A program made the position numbers and the translations under genes. A stretch of DNA of 64,000 nt from Monosporascus cannonballus (lineage: Eukaryota; Ascomycota; Sordariomycetes; Xylariales): positions 101,730-165,729 of the forward strand of contig QJNS01000179.1 in the NCBI GenBank assembly GCA_004154925.1, given 5' to 3'. Positions 1 to 13,480 of this stretch are shown one piece after another. Numbering within the stretch: the stretch's first letter is position 1; the number at the start of each line of letters is the position of its first letter. The notes below the pieces were generated by a model, which had not been told where the DNA came from, did not search any database, and was given only the letters and a program-made list of their open reading frames with translations.

Positions 1-1178
1 TAAACTTAATATAAAAATAAGAATATATTATTTATATCCCGTTATTTTTACGGTTATATCTTAGGAATTATAAATTATGTTATTATATTATTAACCTTAT
101 TACGTATACATAAATAAATATTATTCTAAAACCGTTAAATTATATATATAATATAATTTATGGCCGAAAAATAAATATTTTAATTAATCGTAAATTTTAA
201 GCATATTAAAAAGTATTAATTAATATATTTTTCTTAACGAATTATCGGATTTTTAACATTATTTTTAAATATAAACGGCTTAAAACTATCAAAGCGGTAA
301 TTATCCGTTATACTAAAAAAATTATATCGTAAATTTACTAAAAGTTAAATAATACCAAATTATAAAATTATTTCAAATAAATTATTAATAAACGGCAGTA
401 ATATGCCCCTTATAACCGTAATTTATTATAATAACCGTTTTATGGCAATTAGGTATTTCCGTAAATAAAAATTTTTAAGGGCAAATTATTTCGCTTATCG
501 AAATAATTATTTTGTAATTACGAAACGTTTTCGAAATTAATTTTGTTCGGCCATAATTTAATTTATAATAATTAAGCGGTTATGGAATTAACGGTCTTTA
601 TATAATAATTATTTTGCGTTCGTACGTTATTTTTTAAACTAAATATTTTCGTATTCCAGGTATTAATAAATTTTTTCAAAATTTGCGAAAATATCTTTAG
701 ATATTTTCTAGAAATATTCGTATTGTTCGAAAAGGCGCCTTAACGGCGTAAAATCGTAAGTAAGCACTATTATGGCGGCAGCTAAGTAAAGAAATTTCTG
801 AAAAAATATTTTGGAATTCGTAAGTCAAAAAAATAACGTTACGTTATTATTTTGTTTATATTTAAATGTAAACATATTAATACCCGTATTACCTTTTTTA
901 AAAGTCGGGAAATTTAAGGACGTTATAGCAAAATGGCGGCATAATAACGGCGGACCTGGGGCGCAGTATAAACGGTGTTATAACGAGGTTATATAAGCTG
1001 CCATAAAGTTCATTTTTTGAAAGTACAACAAACTATCACGGCGCTGTACGTCTTTTGGGTTTCTGGAAGATATTCTGTTATTGCATAAGGAAGAAAGAAA
1101 AGAGCTATCTAATAAGCGCGTAGCGCTTACATATATATAGCGAAACGGCGGCTTAAATAAGCCGCTTTGCTAGTGCCG
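1..1178. other. AT-rich non-coding DNA, unclassified
   Basis: No intact gene is visible. The sequence is very AT-rich, except for 910-1,180, which keeps more G and C. It does not match the LTR or leader of the gypsy elements further right, so it is probably another heavily mutated repeat, but I cannot classify it. Just before the right edge lie two short perfect palindromes: AGCGC-GTA-GCGCT near 1,115 and GCGGCTT-AAAT-AAGCCGC at 1,148-1,165. Homology to the gypsy leader starts near 1,178. Confidence 0.5.
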
Positions 1179-4100
1179 TAACATTTAGGTTCGAATCCGG
1201 GAACTGGAGAAAAAAATTCGACAAATTAAGGCTACGTTACCTGCTTAAGCCTTTTTCGTCCGTATAAAACCTAAAAAGCCGGAGCCCTATAATAGAAAAA
1301 ATAATCCTTAGATTTTTCTAATTTAAATACGAATTTATTTTCGTTTTCTGAACCTTAATAATTTAGCGGATATGGTCCTAATAATAGGAATACGTTTAAC
1401 GAGAAATGTAGTTAATTAGTTTAAACCTATTATAAGAAATTTCCTGGAAATAGAAAAGCCGGATAAAAAATACTTTATTAATAAAATCTTTTTATTTTAT
1501 ATTAATTTCGAAAATAAAGTACGCGATAATTTCGGCAATTTAAATAAAGAATGATTTATGGTTTAATAATTTTTGCAATTCCGACAAAAAGGATTTACGT
1601 TTAAATATGCCGTAACTTTGAAAAGTTTTGCGACCAAGGCTGGATAAGGAGATAACGAAGCCGATGCCCTTATTAATATATTTTATAACGGGTTAAAAAT
1701 AATATAAAAAATGAAATTATTCGAATTAAGTAATTAATTACTTTAGACCGGAATATCGCAAAGGTAATTAAGATTAACAATCGACAGTTTGAAAAACGAC
1801 AAAAAAAAGGATAATATGCCTTATGTTCGGGATATAATAAGTTTAACTAGGGAAAAAAACGAGACGTACTTTTTATTTCTTACGGAACGGCGCTAGGATT
1901 TATGGAATTCGGCGTTACCCACAAATAAGATTAGAACTAAATTAAGTATTTTAATTGCGGCAAAATGGGATATAAGGTTTATAAATATAAGAAACCTAAG
2001 AAATTATGGCAAAATAACTAGACCCTTATACCGGAAAAACAATTTAGGACTAATTAAGAAAATAATAATAAGGCTATTAACATAATTTAAGCTAAATATA
2101 TATAAGGTTTATGGCAAATGGTCCAATAAGAACTATTACGATAAGAAATTCGACAAAAAATACGAAAAGCCAAAAAGCTAATTTAATAAATATTGCAAGC
2201 ATAATAAGAAATATTATAAGGATAATTACGCGAATACCAGAATTAGACAGAAAGAATTTGTCTCGAAATCTTTGATTAATACAACAAAATATACGCCATA
2301 TATTGTCGACGACGAAAATATCCCGATTACGAAAAAAAAAATAATATATTCACGAATAAATTACCCGTATATATTATAAGATATTCGATTTTCTAAATTA
2401 TACCGGAAATAATAAGGAAAATAAATAATAATATCGGTATTTTCAAACCATAGCCTCAGAAAATATTTAGTAACTGGCCGAAATAAAGAGTTAATTTAAA
2501 AAAAAACAATACTTAGAGGAAAACCCTTTTTATTATTATAGATAAAATAATTACCAAATGGAAAAAAAGTTAATTTAACGTACGGTAAAAAAACATTATT
2601 AGAAAATTATTACGGATTTTTATTTTTAATTAGCATTTATTATGGATTCTTAAAAAAGACAAATTATTAAGGAAAAGATACGTTAATTTATAGGAAATTT
2701 ATAGAACGATAATTAAGATAACGTATAATGAGATGTAATTGTAAATATAAAAAAATAATTTATTCGATAAAGAAAGGAATTGCAGCAGAATTAAAAACAG
2801 TTGATATAACTTAAAGGAATAGTATGCCGGCAATAACGATAAATATAGTAACTTAATGCGTTAAACGAAAAAATACAAAAAAGGTTCGACAGATTTAAAC
2901 AGAAGTTAAAAAAAAAGGTTACCTATAAAAAGCTGCAGAACAACAAAATTTAAAGGAATTAAAAAGAATTCTTAAAAAAGGTTTTAAACGTAATGATAAA
3001 AAACGTTAATAATCTTATTATTTTAGATATACGAATCGGAACGTATTGGTATATTGTAATAATGGATTACGGAATTTTGGGCGGGAATTATATTATACCA
3101 GATATAGTTAATAAGTTTAAACTGTTATAAAGATATAAGTTAGAACCTTATATAACGACAAATGCCGAAAGTTAGGAATTTTTTTACGATAACGAAAAAG
3201 TTTTATGCAAAATTAATTATTTTAAGATTTTTATTTAAGGACAATATCAGATAATTAATTTCGATATCGTTTTATTAGGAAATTACAATATAATCTTAAG
3301 ATTATTATGGATACGTTAGTACGGAGTTTTAATTAATAGCAGAATTAGCTAGGTAAAATTCGTTTTATTCCTTATTAATAAATAAAACAAATTAAGATCT
3401 TAATATTCGGTCGGAAATAGCGACGAATGTAGGCATAAGGATACGATAAAAACCTTATTACCTAAAAAAATAAGATATAAAAAAACGGATATTAAAAAAA
3501 ATAAGACGTATTATTGTTATTATTAAAGTGAAATTAAAGTAATTAAATAATGATTTAAAAGAGCAGTAATCTTAAAAGTTAAAAAATCTAATTAATATAT
3601 TATTATAATATTATAAATACAAACAGTTTTTCAGAAAGAAGCTTAATACGAAGTTATCAGAATATAGCGAATAAACTTTTAAAATATTTCTTAAAGAAAG
3701 ATTTTTAATAAAGTTTTACCTTATTTATAATTTTAACGGAAATAAGTTATATATTTTTAAGGAATACCTGGAAAATCGGTTACAAAAAGAAAAAATTCGA
3801 TTTTCGAAATTACCAGCAGAATATTTTATATTTTTCGTATTTAAAAAAATAAAAAACTTATAATTTATAGTTAATTATCGATAATTAAACGACGTTATTA
3901 TTAACGATTAAATATTATTACCCTTAATTATAAAAATAAAAAACCGATTTTATAAAGCTAAATAATTTATAGTATTCGATTTTAAAAATAAATATAATTT
4001 TATTAAGATTAAGAAAGAATATAAATGAAAGATAATTTTCAAAACGAAATACGGATTATTTAAGTATTTGGTTACATTAATGGGATTTACGAACGTATTA

Positions 4101-7100
4101 ATAACTTTCTAGCGAATAATTAATTATATATTACGAAAATACCTCGATATTTTCGTCGTTTGCTATCTCGACGACATTCTTATCTTTTCGGAAATAAAAG
4201 AAATATACGTAAAATACGTTTATAAAGTTTTTTCAGCTTTATAAAACGTAAGATTATTTGTTAACGCAAAAAAAATTAATTTTATTTATAAAAAATGAAA
4301 TATTTGGAATATATTATCATCCTAGGATATATTAACCTAAACCTCAAAAAAGTCGCTGCAGTTACAAAATGGCAAACGTTAATAACGGTTAAAGAAATAT
4401 AGGTATTTTTTGGATTCGCCAATTATTACAAAAAATTTATTCGAAATTTTAGCAGGATAATTATATTCCTAATAAATCTTACGAAAAAAAAGAATTCAAA
4501 TAAATATCAAACACGGAAAAACCATTTTAAATTATTAAGGATATAATTATTAACAAATTAATACTAATTATGTACGATTTAAACCATCCCGGTAAATTAA
4601 AAACCGATATTTCGGATTACGTATTAAGTATAATAATCAGATAACGAAATAATTAAGGCAAATTACACCTTAATATATTTTTTTCGTACAAATTAAAAGG
4701 AGCCGAATTTAATTATGGTATTTTAAATAAGGAATTTATAATTATTATTATGGCATTTCGGGAGTTTAAGTATTTTTTAAAAGGAAATTTGCATTAGGTT
4801 AAAATTTATACGGATTATTAAAATCTTACCCGATTTATTACGATTAAAGAATTTACCGGATAACAATTTTATTACGCAGAAAAATTGGCGAACTTCGACT
4901 TTATTATTATTTACAAAAAAGGTTTAAAAAATGGCAGAGTAAATACCTTAAATAGGCAATTAAACTTTAAAAAGAAATTAGTTAAAATTAGCCATATAAT
5001 TTTCGATATTATTATAAAAAGATATTTACGCTTACGATAAATTGTAATAATTCAGGCAGTACTTAATAATATGTATCAGAAAATCTAATAATATAACGAC
5101 GGTTTATCAGAAAACCAAAAAATAGATAAGATATAAGTTCTAAAGAAATACCACAAAAATTTAAAACGAAAAATATACGAATATCAGTTATATGGATATC
5201 TAGGGATTCATAAGATTTTAAAATAAACTTAACGGTACAAATAATTATACGTCAATACGATATTTGCGCCAAAGTAAAGGCTCGACGATACAAGCCATAC
5301 GGAGAATTTCAGCCATTACTAGTCGCAAAATAACCATATATTTAATTATATTCGACTTCATTACTAAATTTCTTATATTAAAGAATTTAATTACGGGAAT
5401 ATATTAAGATAGCATTTTCGTAATCGTCGACCGATTTACGAAATCTTTCTATTTTTTACTATATTATAAAAATATAAATGCCGAACAATTAGCATACATT
5501 TTCTTTAAACATATTTTCAATATATACGGATTACTAATAAAAATCATTTTAAATAAAGGATTAATATTTGCATCAAAATTTTCAAAAGGCTTTATAGCAT
5601 AAATCGACCTAAACCATAAATTATTTAACGTATTTAAACCATAAATAAATAAATAAATAAAACGAACAAACCAAACTTTAAAAATTTACTTACGATATTA
5701 TATTAATTATAAATAAAATAATTATGTTAAAAAATTACTAATCGTATAATTAGCTTATAATATTAGTTATTATGAAAATATTAAAATAATATTTACGAAC
5801 GTAAATTTTGGTATTATTCTAAAAGTTTACAGAAAAATACGCGACGACGGTCCAATTAATATTAAAATAATTTTTATGTTAAAATAGTTATAATAATTAC
5901 ATTAAAAAATAATAATAGAATTAAAATTCGTACGGAATTAGATAAATAAATATTATAATTAAAAAAGGTTAAAAGGATTAACCTTCGAAAAGGGGAAATA
6001 ATTTTTTTTTGTTACGAAAAATATTTAAATAAAGCGATTTAGCAAAAAAATCTATTTCAAATATATCGGTCCATATAAAATTGCCAAGAAAGTCTTAGAA
6101 AATAATTATTAATTGGAACTTCCGCCAAAAATCAAATTTCATCTAATATTTTATATTTTTTTATTCGACTTAACAACAGATATAATCAAAATATATACTG
6201 CACAAGACAATATAGAAATAAAAGATAAATAAGTATACGAAATAAAGAAAAATTTCGATATACGAAAACAAAATAGATTTACCTAATGCTTAATCAAATA
6301 AAAGAAATACCCGGATTCCGAGAATACCTGGGAACTCGCTAAGAACCTTATTAGCGCTTAATATCTGTTAAAACACTTTTACCGATAATAACGGATGCGT
6401 TTTAATTAATAACTAACCAGTCGGTAATCGGAATATCGGGCTAATCGGCCGTAACATATGTTAACGTAATAGCCGTAACGGCAGTTTCTAACTATTTTTG
6501 TTTTCTACATTTTTATTTTTTTAACTCGTTTAACAATTAAAGCTTATATTATACCATAGTAACACTTTTCAAATAAGTTAGCGTTTTTTATTTATATAAA
6601 CTAATAAAACGAAAAAAAGTTTTATTTATTTTTTCCTGATATTTACGTTAAACTTCGAGGTAAAGCCGTTAAAGTTTTAATAATTATTTTTCGGCAAGCG
6701 TTTTTTTGCGTTTTAAGCGTTAATATTTATAACGAATATTTTAAAAAGAAAAAATAGGTACGCCGGTACTATTATAGGATTAACCTCGATTAATATATTC
6801 CTTATACCTTAAAACGTTTTCTATCATTTTATACCTTATATCTTTCGAGAAATAATAAAAGTAAAGCATAATTTCGTAACTAAATTCGTTAAAGGCTTTT
6901 ACGAGGTCAGTACGACGAACGGTAAAAAAAACGGAAAACGCGACGAATTTTAAAAATACAAGACGACATAATTAAAAATAAAAAAAGGGATATTTACTAA
7001 ACGAAACAAAAGAAAAAAAGAAATCTTAAGGGCAAGATTTTGGAAAAAAAAGATCGTATTACGACTTAAAAAGTTCCGGCCTTAAAAAACGGTTAAATAA

Positions 7101-7434
7101 AAATCATACGGGTTACCCCATAAGGTTACGTAACGGTAATTATTGCTAAGTTAATAATTAAAAGTAATTAAAGGGGACTATAAACGATTATAATTATTAC
7201 CAAACCGTATAATTATAAATAATTAAGCCAAAAAGGAAAAGGATATATACGCTTATTATTTCCATAATTTAGATAGCTTTAATTTGTAATATAACATCGT
7301 TACCCAAAGCACTTTTAATATTACGAAACGTAACATATTACTATATTTATTGCTTAGATTCCCACGATACTCCTGCCAACATAAACCCGTCAACTTAAGA
7401 TTTAATAATTGATTAAACTGCATAGCTCGTCACA
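1179..7434 (+). mobile_element. Ty3/gypsy chromovirus, 5'-truncated, RIP-inactivated
   Basis: This is a plus-strand retroelement remnant with its 3' LTR at 7,057-7,434 and no 5' LTR. The order is gag (about 1,260-2,100), protease region (about 3,030-3,300), reverse transcriptase (about 3,720-4,350), RNase H (about 4,570-4,960), integrase (about 5,160-5,960) and a chromodomain-like tail (about 6,285-6,385). The reverse-transcriptase motif reads CYLDDILIF around 4,161, so the two catalytic Asp codons survive. The tail resembles a chromodomain (YPDSENTWE, then AKNL). Stops are scattered throughout, mostly TAA or TAG where Gln or Trp would be expected. The leader and gag match element D (in reverse, about 35,100-35,700) rather than A or B. 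The element cannot encode functional proteins. Confidence 0.85.
7057..7434 (+). repeat. 3' LTR of the 5'-truncated gypsy element
   Basis: The sequence runs from TATTACG (mutated TGTTACG) to CGTCACA and aligns along its length with the LTRs of A and B. The next five bases are TTATC. The partner TSD cannot be found because the 5' end is missing. Confidence 0.75.
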
Positions 7435-7672
7435 TTATCGTAATTATTAACGTTAATATTATCGTAATAATTATTCTGATTACTTTCGTATTTACTTTTA
7501 TATCTGTTATATTTATATCCGTTTTGTTTTTATTACGTTTATACTTTTTATTCCGCTTATTTCGCCCGTATTTATTATTTCGGCAATTAACCGTTAACAT
7601 ACGTATTCGGCGTATAACGTATATCGTTGTTAGAGATTGCGTAGGATTTATAAGAGGTGACGAAAGAGTTGT
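7435..7672. other. AT-rich spacer between two elements
   Basis: This is low-complexity AT-rich sequence between the LTR of the truncated gypsy element and the left 207-bp repeat. Its minus strand can be read as a Lys/Asn-rich open frame made of simple repeats. I see no gene here. Confidence 0.5.
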
Positions 7673-7879
7673 TGTGAGAATACAGCCCCTATAAGGACGA
7701 GGCTGGTAGCCGACCAGCCACCGATCAGCCATCGACCCACTTACTAATATAAATCCACCATCTGGCAACTGGTGGAAAACGCTAGATAGAAGTAACCTAA
7801 TATACTTACTTCTTAGAATACGCTTTGCGACTGGTCGGAGATCACCTTACCTTAGCTCACAGCTGTCCATTATCTTACA
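7673..7879 (+). repeat. 207-bp LTR-like repeat, left copy
   Basis: It starts TGTGAGAATACAG and ends ATCTTACA, an LTR-like TG...CA with a short inverted terminus (TGTAAGA/TCTTACA). A second direct copy lies at 21,731-21,936. The differences I could see by eye are mainly C/T and G/A transitions. It is far less AT-rich than its surroundings, as expected of a repeat too short for RIP. No TSD flanks it: GTTGT on the left, CGATT on the right. Confidence 0.8.
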
Positions 7880-9775
7880 CGATTTTATATAGACCGATAT
7901 ACTTGAGATTGAGGTTTTTATTAGTTTTTTTTATTTGAATATTTTTGGTAACGAAGTAAACCATTTTCTGTTTTTCACAAGTTGGTCCCTTTAATCGCTT
8001 TTTGTTATAATATTTATTTATCTGATTTCGTACGAATTTTAATTCTGTTTTTATTTTCTAGTGCTATTATTTTAACTGTTTTGACGTTAGGATTGCTTTA
8101 ACGTTAACTGGGTTTTTTTTTATAAAAATCTCGGTATATTTCGGACGTAAAATCAAGATTGCCGTTAATTAAAATAATTTTGATACTTTTGTAATAACTG
8201 GTATTATAAGCTAAGTAGGCGGTAGGTAACTTTTTCACTTTATTATTTTCTTCATAATTAATATAATACCGGAAATATATTTTTAATATATAATTTAACC
8301 ACTTTATTTTTCCGTTCGATTAAAGTTTAAACTCGTTAAATAATTTATAATATAAGACTTTGTTAAAACTTTTAAAGTAAGCGTAATCCGATTGTTTGAA
8401 ATAATTTCGTATAATGATTCGGATAGATTAAAAATGTTTTTACAGAAAATATATGCTATTTATTCGGTATTTATATTTTTCAATAAGGTAAGAAATATAA
8501 ATAATCATGCAAATCGATTAATAATAACGAAATTATTATTATAATATATTTCTGTTATTAGATTTTCGGATAAGGGAAGTTTAATAATACAATCCATTAT
8601 AACTAATTTCTATAGCTTTTTCGATACTGGTAATAGTTGTAATTTTTCGTATAACTTATGTCGTCGTACTTTGGCGTTATTACAAAGGTTGTATTATCGT
8701 TGTATTTTTTAAATTATTGTTTTTATTTTAAAACAGGAGTAAATACGTTAAAATTGCTTTAAATTTTGTAAATCCGTGAATGTTTATATAGTTAATGTTT
8801 ATATATATGGCGTATTAGATTTATTTAATATTTGTCTAAAATTTGAAAGTCTTTTCATTTTTTGTTTTTTGTTAAACTATTGTTATATTTTTTTTAAATT
8901 TCTTGATACACGTTATATAGTATAACCAGTATTGTCGTAATTTAGCGTAAATATAAGTATTGTTTTGAAGTAATACCGAAAATTATATATTTAGCATTAT
9001 CTAATATTTTTTCGAAATTTGATTACTTATTTAAAGTATCGGCTTTATCGTTTTTTGAGCCTTTTTGTAAATAATAACGAAGTTAAAGTTTATTAATTCT
9101 TTTACGTATCGTAATTATTGTTTCGTAAGTTCTTTAGTCGTAATAATACGGGTAAAATTTTAATAATCTGTATAGATTTTAATCAAATAAAAGCTTTTTT
9201 TAAGGAAGTATTTGAATTTCTTAATACCTATAGCGATAGCTATAAACTTTTTATTTGAAATATCGTAATTAAGTTCGACTCCCTTTAACTTGTATAAAGG
9301 GAATGTGTTGAAATATAATTTGCCTTAATTATTTCGTTATCCGATTACTGTATTTAATGCGTAATTCGAAATATCGAGTTTTAGTTTAACGAAGCGTATT
9401 AAATTGTATATTATTAGCTTTCGTTCGTTAATAATTATATTTTTAATTCTCTAGAACACTTTTTTCGTTTTAATATTTATTTTATTTTTTTATAAGATTA
9501 ATTAAGATTATAGTTATTTTGCTAAAATCTCGAATGAATTTTTCGTAATAATTGACGAATCTAAAGAATGCCTGTAGTTCCTTAACTCTTGTTAACGTCT
9601 ACTATTCTGTAATTATAGCGATTTTTTGGATTTATTCTGATATGTCTTAGAGTAATAATATGTCCTAGATATTTTACTTTTTAGATATAAAATTAATTTT
9701 TCTTTGCATTAATTAAGAGCCTTACGTCTTCTAAAACTTAAAAAACTTTATAAACGTATTTTATATAGCGTACTA

Positions 9776-11762
9776 TATAAGTGAGCTAAATATACAAATA
9801 AGCTGAACATTTTTTGGCGTTTCGTAACAACAAATTTAAATAAAATAATCATAACGCAGTAAATTAACTCAACCTAATCGACTTTTTTATGGTTAAACGT
9901 ATTTACAGCTTTTTTACAAATACGCGCATTATGTCCGAGCTTGCTACAAACGCTATATTTCTGTTCTTTCGTTTAAACCCTTTTACGACGATTATTTTCA
10001 GTTTTTGTTAGTTGCAATTATGTTATGGCTGCACCATGCCATTACGCCATCAGGGCAAAAGATCAGTGGAATGATCGCAATTGTGGCAATCATCCTGGTG
10101 CTTACAGCCGTATAAGAGCTGTTACAGTGGACAAGGCCGTAACAAATTGTTTATTATTACTTTTTTTCGTGGCTATAAAAACTTATGCCTTTCTTATAGT
10201 AAATGTTTCTCCTTTTTAAAAACGTATATATTTAGTTTTTCGACGTTTATTGAGAATGTAATTTGTTTCGCGAAAGTAATTATTTTTCTTCCAAAAAAAC
10301 GATTTTGTATAAAAGTATTAATTTACTTTTTGTTATAAGATTAACCGATTTAACCATATTTATTAGCGAATTATCTTAGTAATTTCTAATTTTTCTTTGC
10401 AAATAACGTCCCCGTTAAATTACTTTAATAATATTCTTAGAGGTTTTCACAAGTAGAAAGATAACGAAATTAGCAAAAGTAAGCGGCGAAACGGTCGGTA
10501 TAGGTATCACTAGAACTTCTAATTAGAAAAAAACGCGACTAAGATTGAATGAAATAAATCACGTTTTTATAAATCCGGATTTAATATTATCGGTCGTTAT
10601 GGTAGTTTTAACCGCGTTATAGAAACCGGCGATAAAATCTTTCTTAGCAATATAAGTAACGTATCGCCGTATAAAACTTTCGATATATAGCAAATAAGCG
10701 CGTTTTAATACGAAAAAAAACAAAATATGTTAAAGGGTTAAAATCGATAAAAGAAATAAGCAAATAAATAAAACGTAATAATATCGTTATTCGCATAATA
10801 ATTTTCGAATTTGATCGAATAATACCTTTCGTAGCCGTCAGCGATAGGAAAATATTTCGAATTTTTAATACGCGTTTTATTATATTTGTCGAAATATTTA
10901 ATCCATTTTAAACCCAGTTTATTTATTGTGTAGCCGTTTTCGCTTACAACAAATCTTTAGCCGAATAAAAGTAAGATATCGGTGAATCAGCGAAAAAAGT
11001 AATATTTTTTAGCAAAAATAATAAATAAGAGTAAAACTCAGCCTTAAAAGTTAATAGCTTATATTATTATGGACCATTTTCGATTTTGTTACTGGACTTA
11101 TTTAGGTTTTCCACCTTTTTTAGTAATAATAATAACTATATCTATTTTTATAAGAAGTTTTATTAAGAATTCCGTTTCGTCCAAGTTATAAATATCTTTT
11201 TTAACGATATTATATTTTACAATTATAATTCGAACAAGCTTAAATTATTTGCGAAACATTTTTAAATTTCCCTATAAATTCTTTTAATAATTTATCGGTC
11301 GATTTAAACGTATTTTAAGTTTTTTTTTTGCCGTTTAATAAAGTTAAATATCTAATTACCTTTAACGTATATTGTAATGCGCTGCGTAAATAGCAAATTC
11401 GTCATATTTTTAACGTATTAAAGTCTCATAGAAAACGTTCGCATATTTAGATTAAGAACTTTTTCGATAATCGATTTTTTCTTCGATCGGCGTTAATTTT
11501 TGTAAAAGAAAAATAATATCGGCTCGGGCGCGTATATTATTATATCGTATTTTTAAGGTGGAATATAGGACATTACAAATAGAAGTAAGCTTTTTATAAC
11601 TAATTTTTGAGTTATTTTTCTTAGCCTAAACGGCTAGGTTCATTTTCGATTTTTTTGTAAGCCGTTCTATATCGTAGTTATTAAGAAATAAGTAATTGAA
11701 GTCGGATAGTAGAATTGTTAAAAGAAAGTGTCTAGCTCATTTGTGTGTCCAGCTCACTTGTG
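9776..11762 (-). mobile_element. pogo/Fot-like DNA transposon, RIP-inactivated
   Basis: The ends are terminal inverted repeats: left TATAAGTGAGCT, right (reverse complement) CACAAGTGAGCT. The match continues for about 35 bp once G/A and C/T changes are allowed. The flanks are TA at 9,774-9,775 and 11,763-11,764, the classical Tc1/mariner-pogo duplication. On the minus strand a transposase relic is readable. DIYNLDETEF near 11,200 corresponds to the first catalytic Asp block (usually DIYNFDETGF), and DNIKSGFIKT near 10,580 to the conserved C-terminal region. The element interrupts the reverse-transcriptase region of fragment E and contains a 124-bp insertion. Several in-frame stops make it inactive. 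Confidence 0.75.
10021..10144. repeat. 124-bp solo-LTR-like insertion with 5-bp TSD
   Basis: This short GC-normal island starts TGTTATGGC and ends GCCGTAACA, a 9-bp inverted terminus with one mismatch. The flanking five bases are AATTA (10,016-10,020) and AATTG (10,145-10,149), equal apart from one G/A change. A TG...CA structure plus a 5-bp TSD fits a solo LTR of a very small LTR element. It is inserted in the C-terminal part of the pogo-like transposase. An open frame across it (10,025 onward) is chance. Confidence 0.6.
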
Positions 11763-13093
11763 TAATACGTTATACCATTTCCGTTTTCAAAAAGATAAGG
11801 ATGTCGTTAAGGTAGCATATAATAAAAATATCAAGGTACTTTCGTAATATATAATTTATTATTTGCTGAAAGGTTGCTAATACGTTCCTAAATTTTATTA
11901 GCGTAACCAAGTACTTAAATAGTCCGTATTTCGTTTAAAAAAATATTTTTTATACGTATCTTTTTTTAATTTTAATAAGATTATACTTATTTTTAGAGTC
12001 TAATGTTGTAAATTATTTAGTTCCGTAAAGTCGGTTTTTTATTTTTGTAATTAGGGGTAATAATAATCGATCCATAATAATAATATTGTTTAGTGATTAA
12101 TAATTAATTAGAAATTGAACATTTCTATTTTTTAGGGATACGAAAAATATAAGATATTTTGCTAATATTTTCGAATGTTAAATCTATCCTTTTTGTAACC
12201 GATTTTTCAAATACTTTTTAAAAACGCGTAATTCGTTTCCATTAAGGTTATAAATAAGATAGAATTTATTAAAAAAAACTTTTTAAGGATTATCTTACAA
12301 TTTTATTAGTTATATTCTAGTAATTTTGTATCAAGCTCTTTCTTAAAAAGTTACTTATATTAATAATATTATGGTAATATATTAAATACTTCTTTAACTT
12401 TTAGAATTATTATTTTAAATCGTTATTTAATTGCCTTAGTTTCGTTTTAATAATTATAATAATACGTCGTATTTTTTTACAATTATTTTTATTATATTTT
12501 ATTCCTTTGAGTGTTACGGTGTTTAATGCGTCCTTATATATATTTTTATTGCTATTTTCGATCGAATATTAAGATTTTATATTTTCGGTTTTTATTTATT
12601 GAAAGGAGATAATATCAACCTTACTTAGTTAATTTCTTTATTGATTAAGATTTTATACTAATATATCTATACTCATTTTAAAGTCAAATCGTAATTCCGA
12701 AGTAAAACGATATCGAAGTTTATTATTTGATATTACTTTTAAATACAAATCTCGAAGTAATTAATTCTGCGTAAAATATTGCTATTATTATAAACAAATT
12801 CTTGATTTTCGGCGTTGGTAATTATATAAGGTTTGAATTTATATTTCAATAATAATTTAAGCTTATTAGCTATATTAGATATAATGTAAAATCCGCCTAG
12901 AATTTCGTAATCCATTATTATAATATATTAATAATTTTCGATTTATATGTTCAAAGTAATAAGGTTATTAACGACTTTTATCATCGCGTTTAAAGTCTTT
13001 TTTGAAAAAACTTTTCGATTTTTCTAAGTTTCGTTATTTTATAGCTTTTATATAAGTAACTTTTTCATTTAATTCTTTTTCGAATTTATCGAA

Positions 13094-13480
13094 TGTTACG
13101 ACCTGACAGGCTCCGGCCTCAGGAAACGGTCAACGAGGATGACACGGGCCACCTCCCGGGTCACGTAAGGGGTGCTCAGCAAAGATCTGCTAAACACGAC
13201 TAATCAGCACTAAGCAACTGCTCAGCAAAAATTGGCTGAACATAATCAAATAAAGATAAATAATAATACTAAGTACCAATATATTTATATATATATGTTT
13301 ATTATTTCCATAATTTAGATAATTTTAGCTTGTAATATAATATCGTTATTTAAGGCACTTTTAATATTACGAAACGTAATACGATTATTATATCCTTTAT
13401 TTAAATTCTTACGATATTTCTGCTAATATAAAGACGTTCAATTAAGGTTTAATAATTAATTAAACCCCTTAACCGTTATA
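13094..13480 (+). repeat. 5' LTR of element A
   Basis: It runs from TGTTACGACC to CCGTTATA (mutated from ...CCGCCACA). The first 170 bases are almost unmutated and GC-rich, while the second half is strongly AT-shifted. The right partner is 19,489-19,873. Confidence 0.9.

Noticed and set aside
1170..1215. tRNA-like B-box (GGTTCGAATCC) near the gypsy leader
   Set aside because: No D-arm, anticodon arm or acceptor stem can be built around it, and the T-arm stem does not pair. The same leader in element D carries a degraded form. It is part of the retroelement.
10025..10338. Open frames of 64 and 85 codons on the plus strand
   Set aside because: They run through the 124-bp insertion and into AT-rich transposon sequence on the wrong strand, with no family features.
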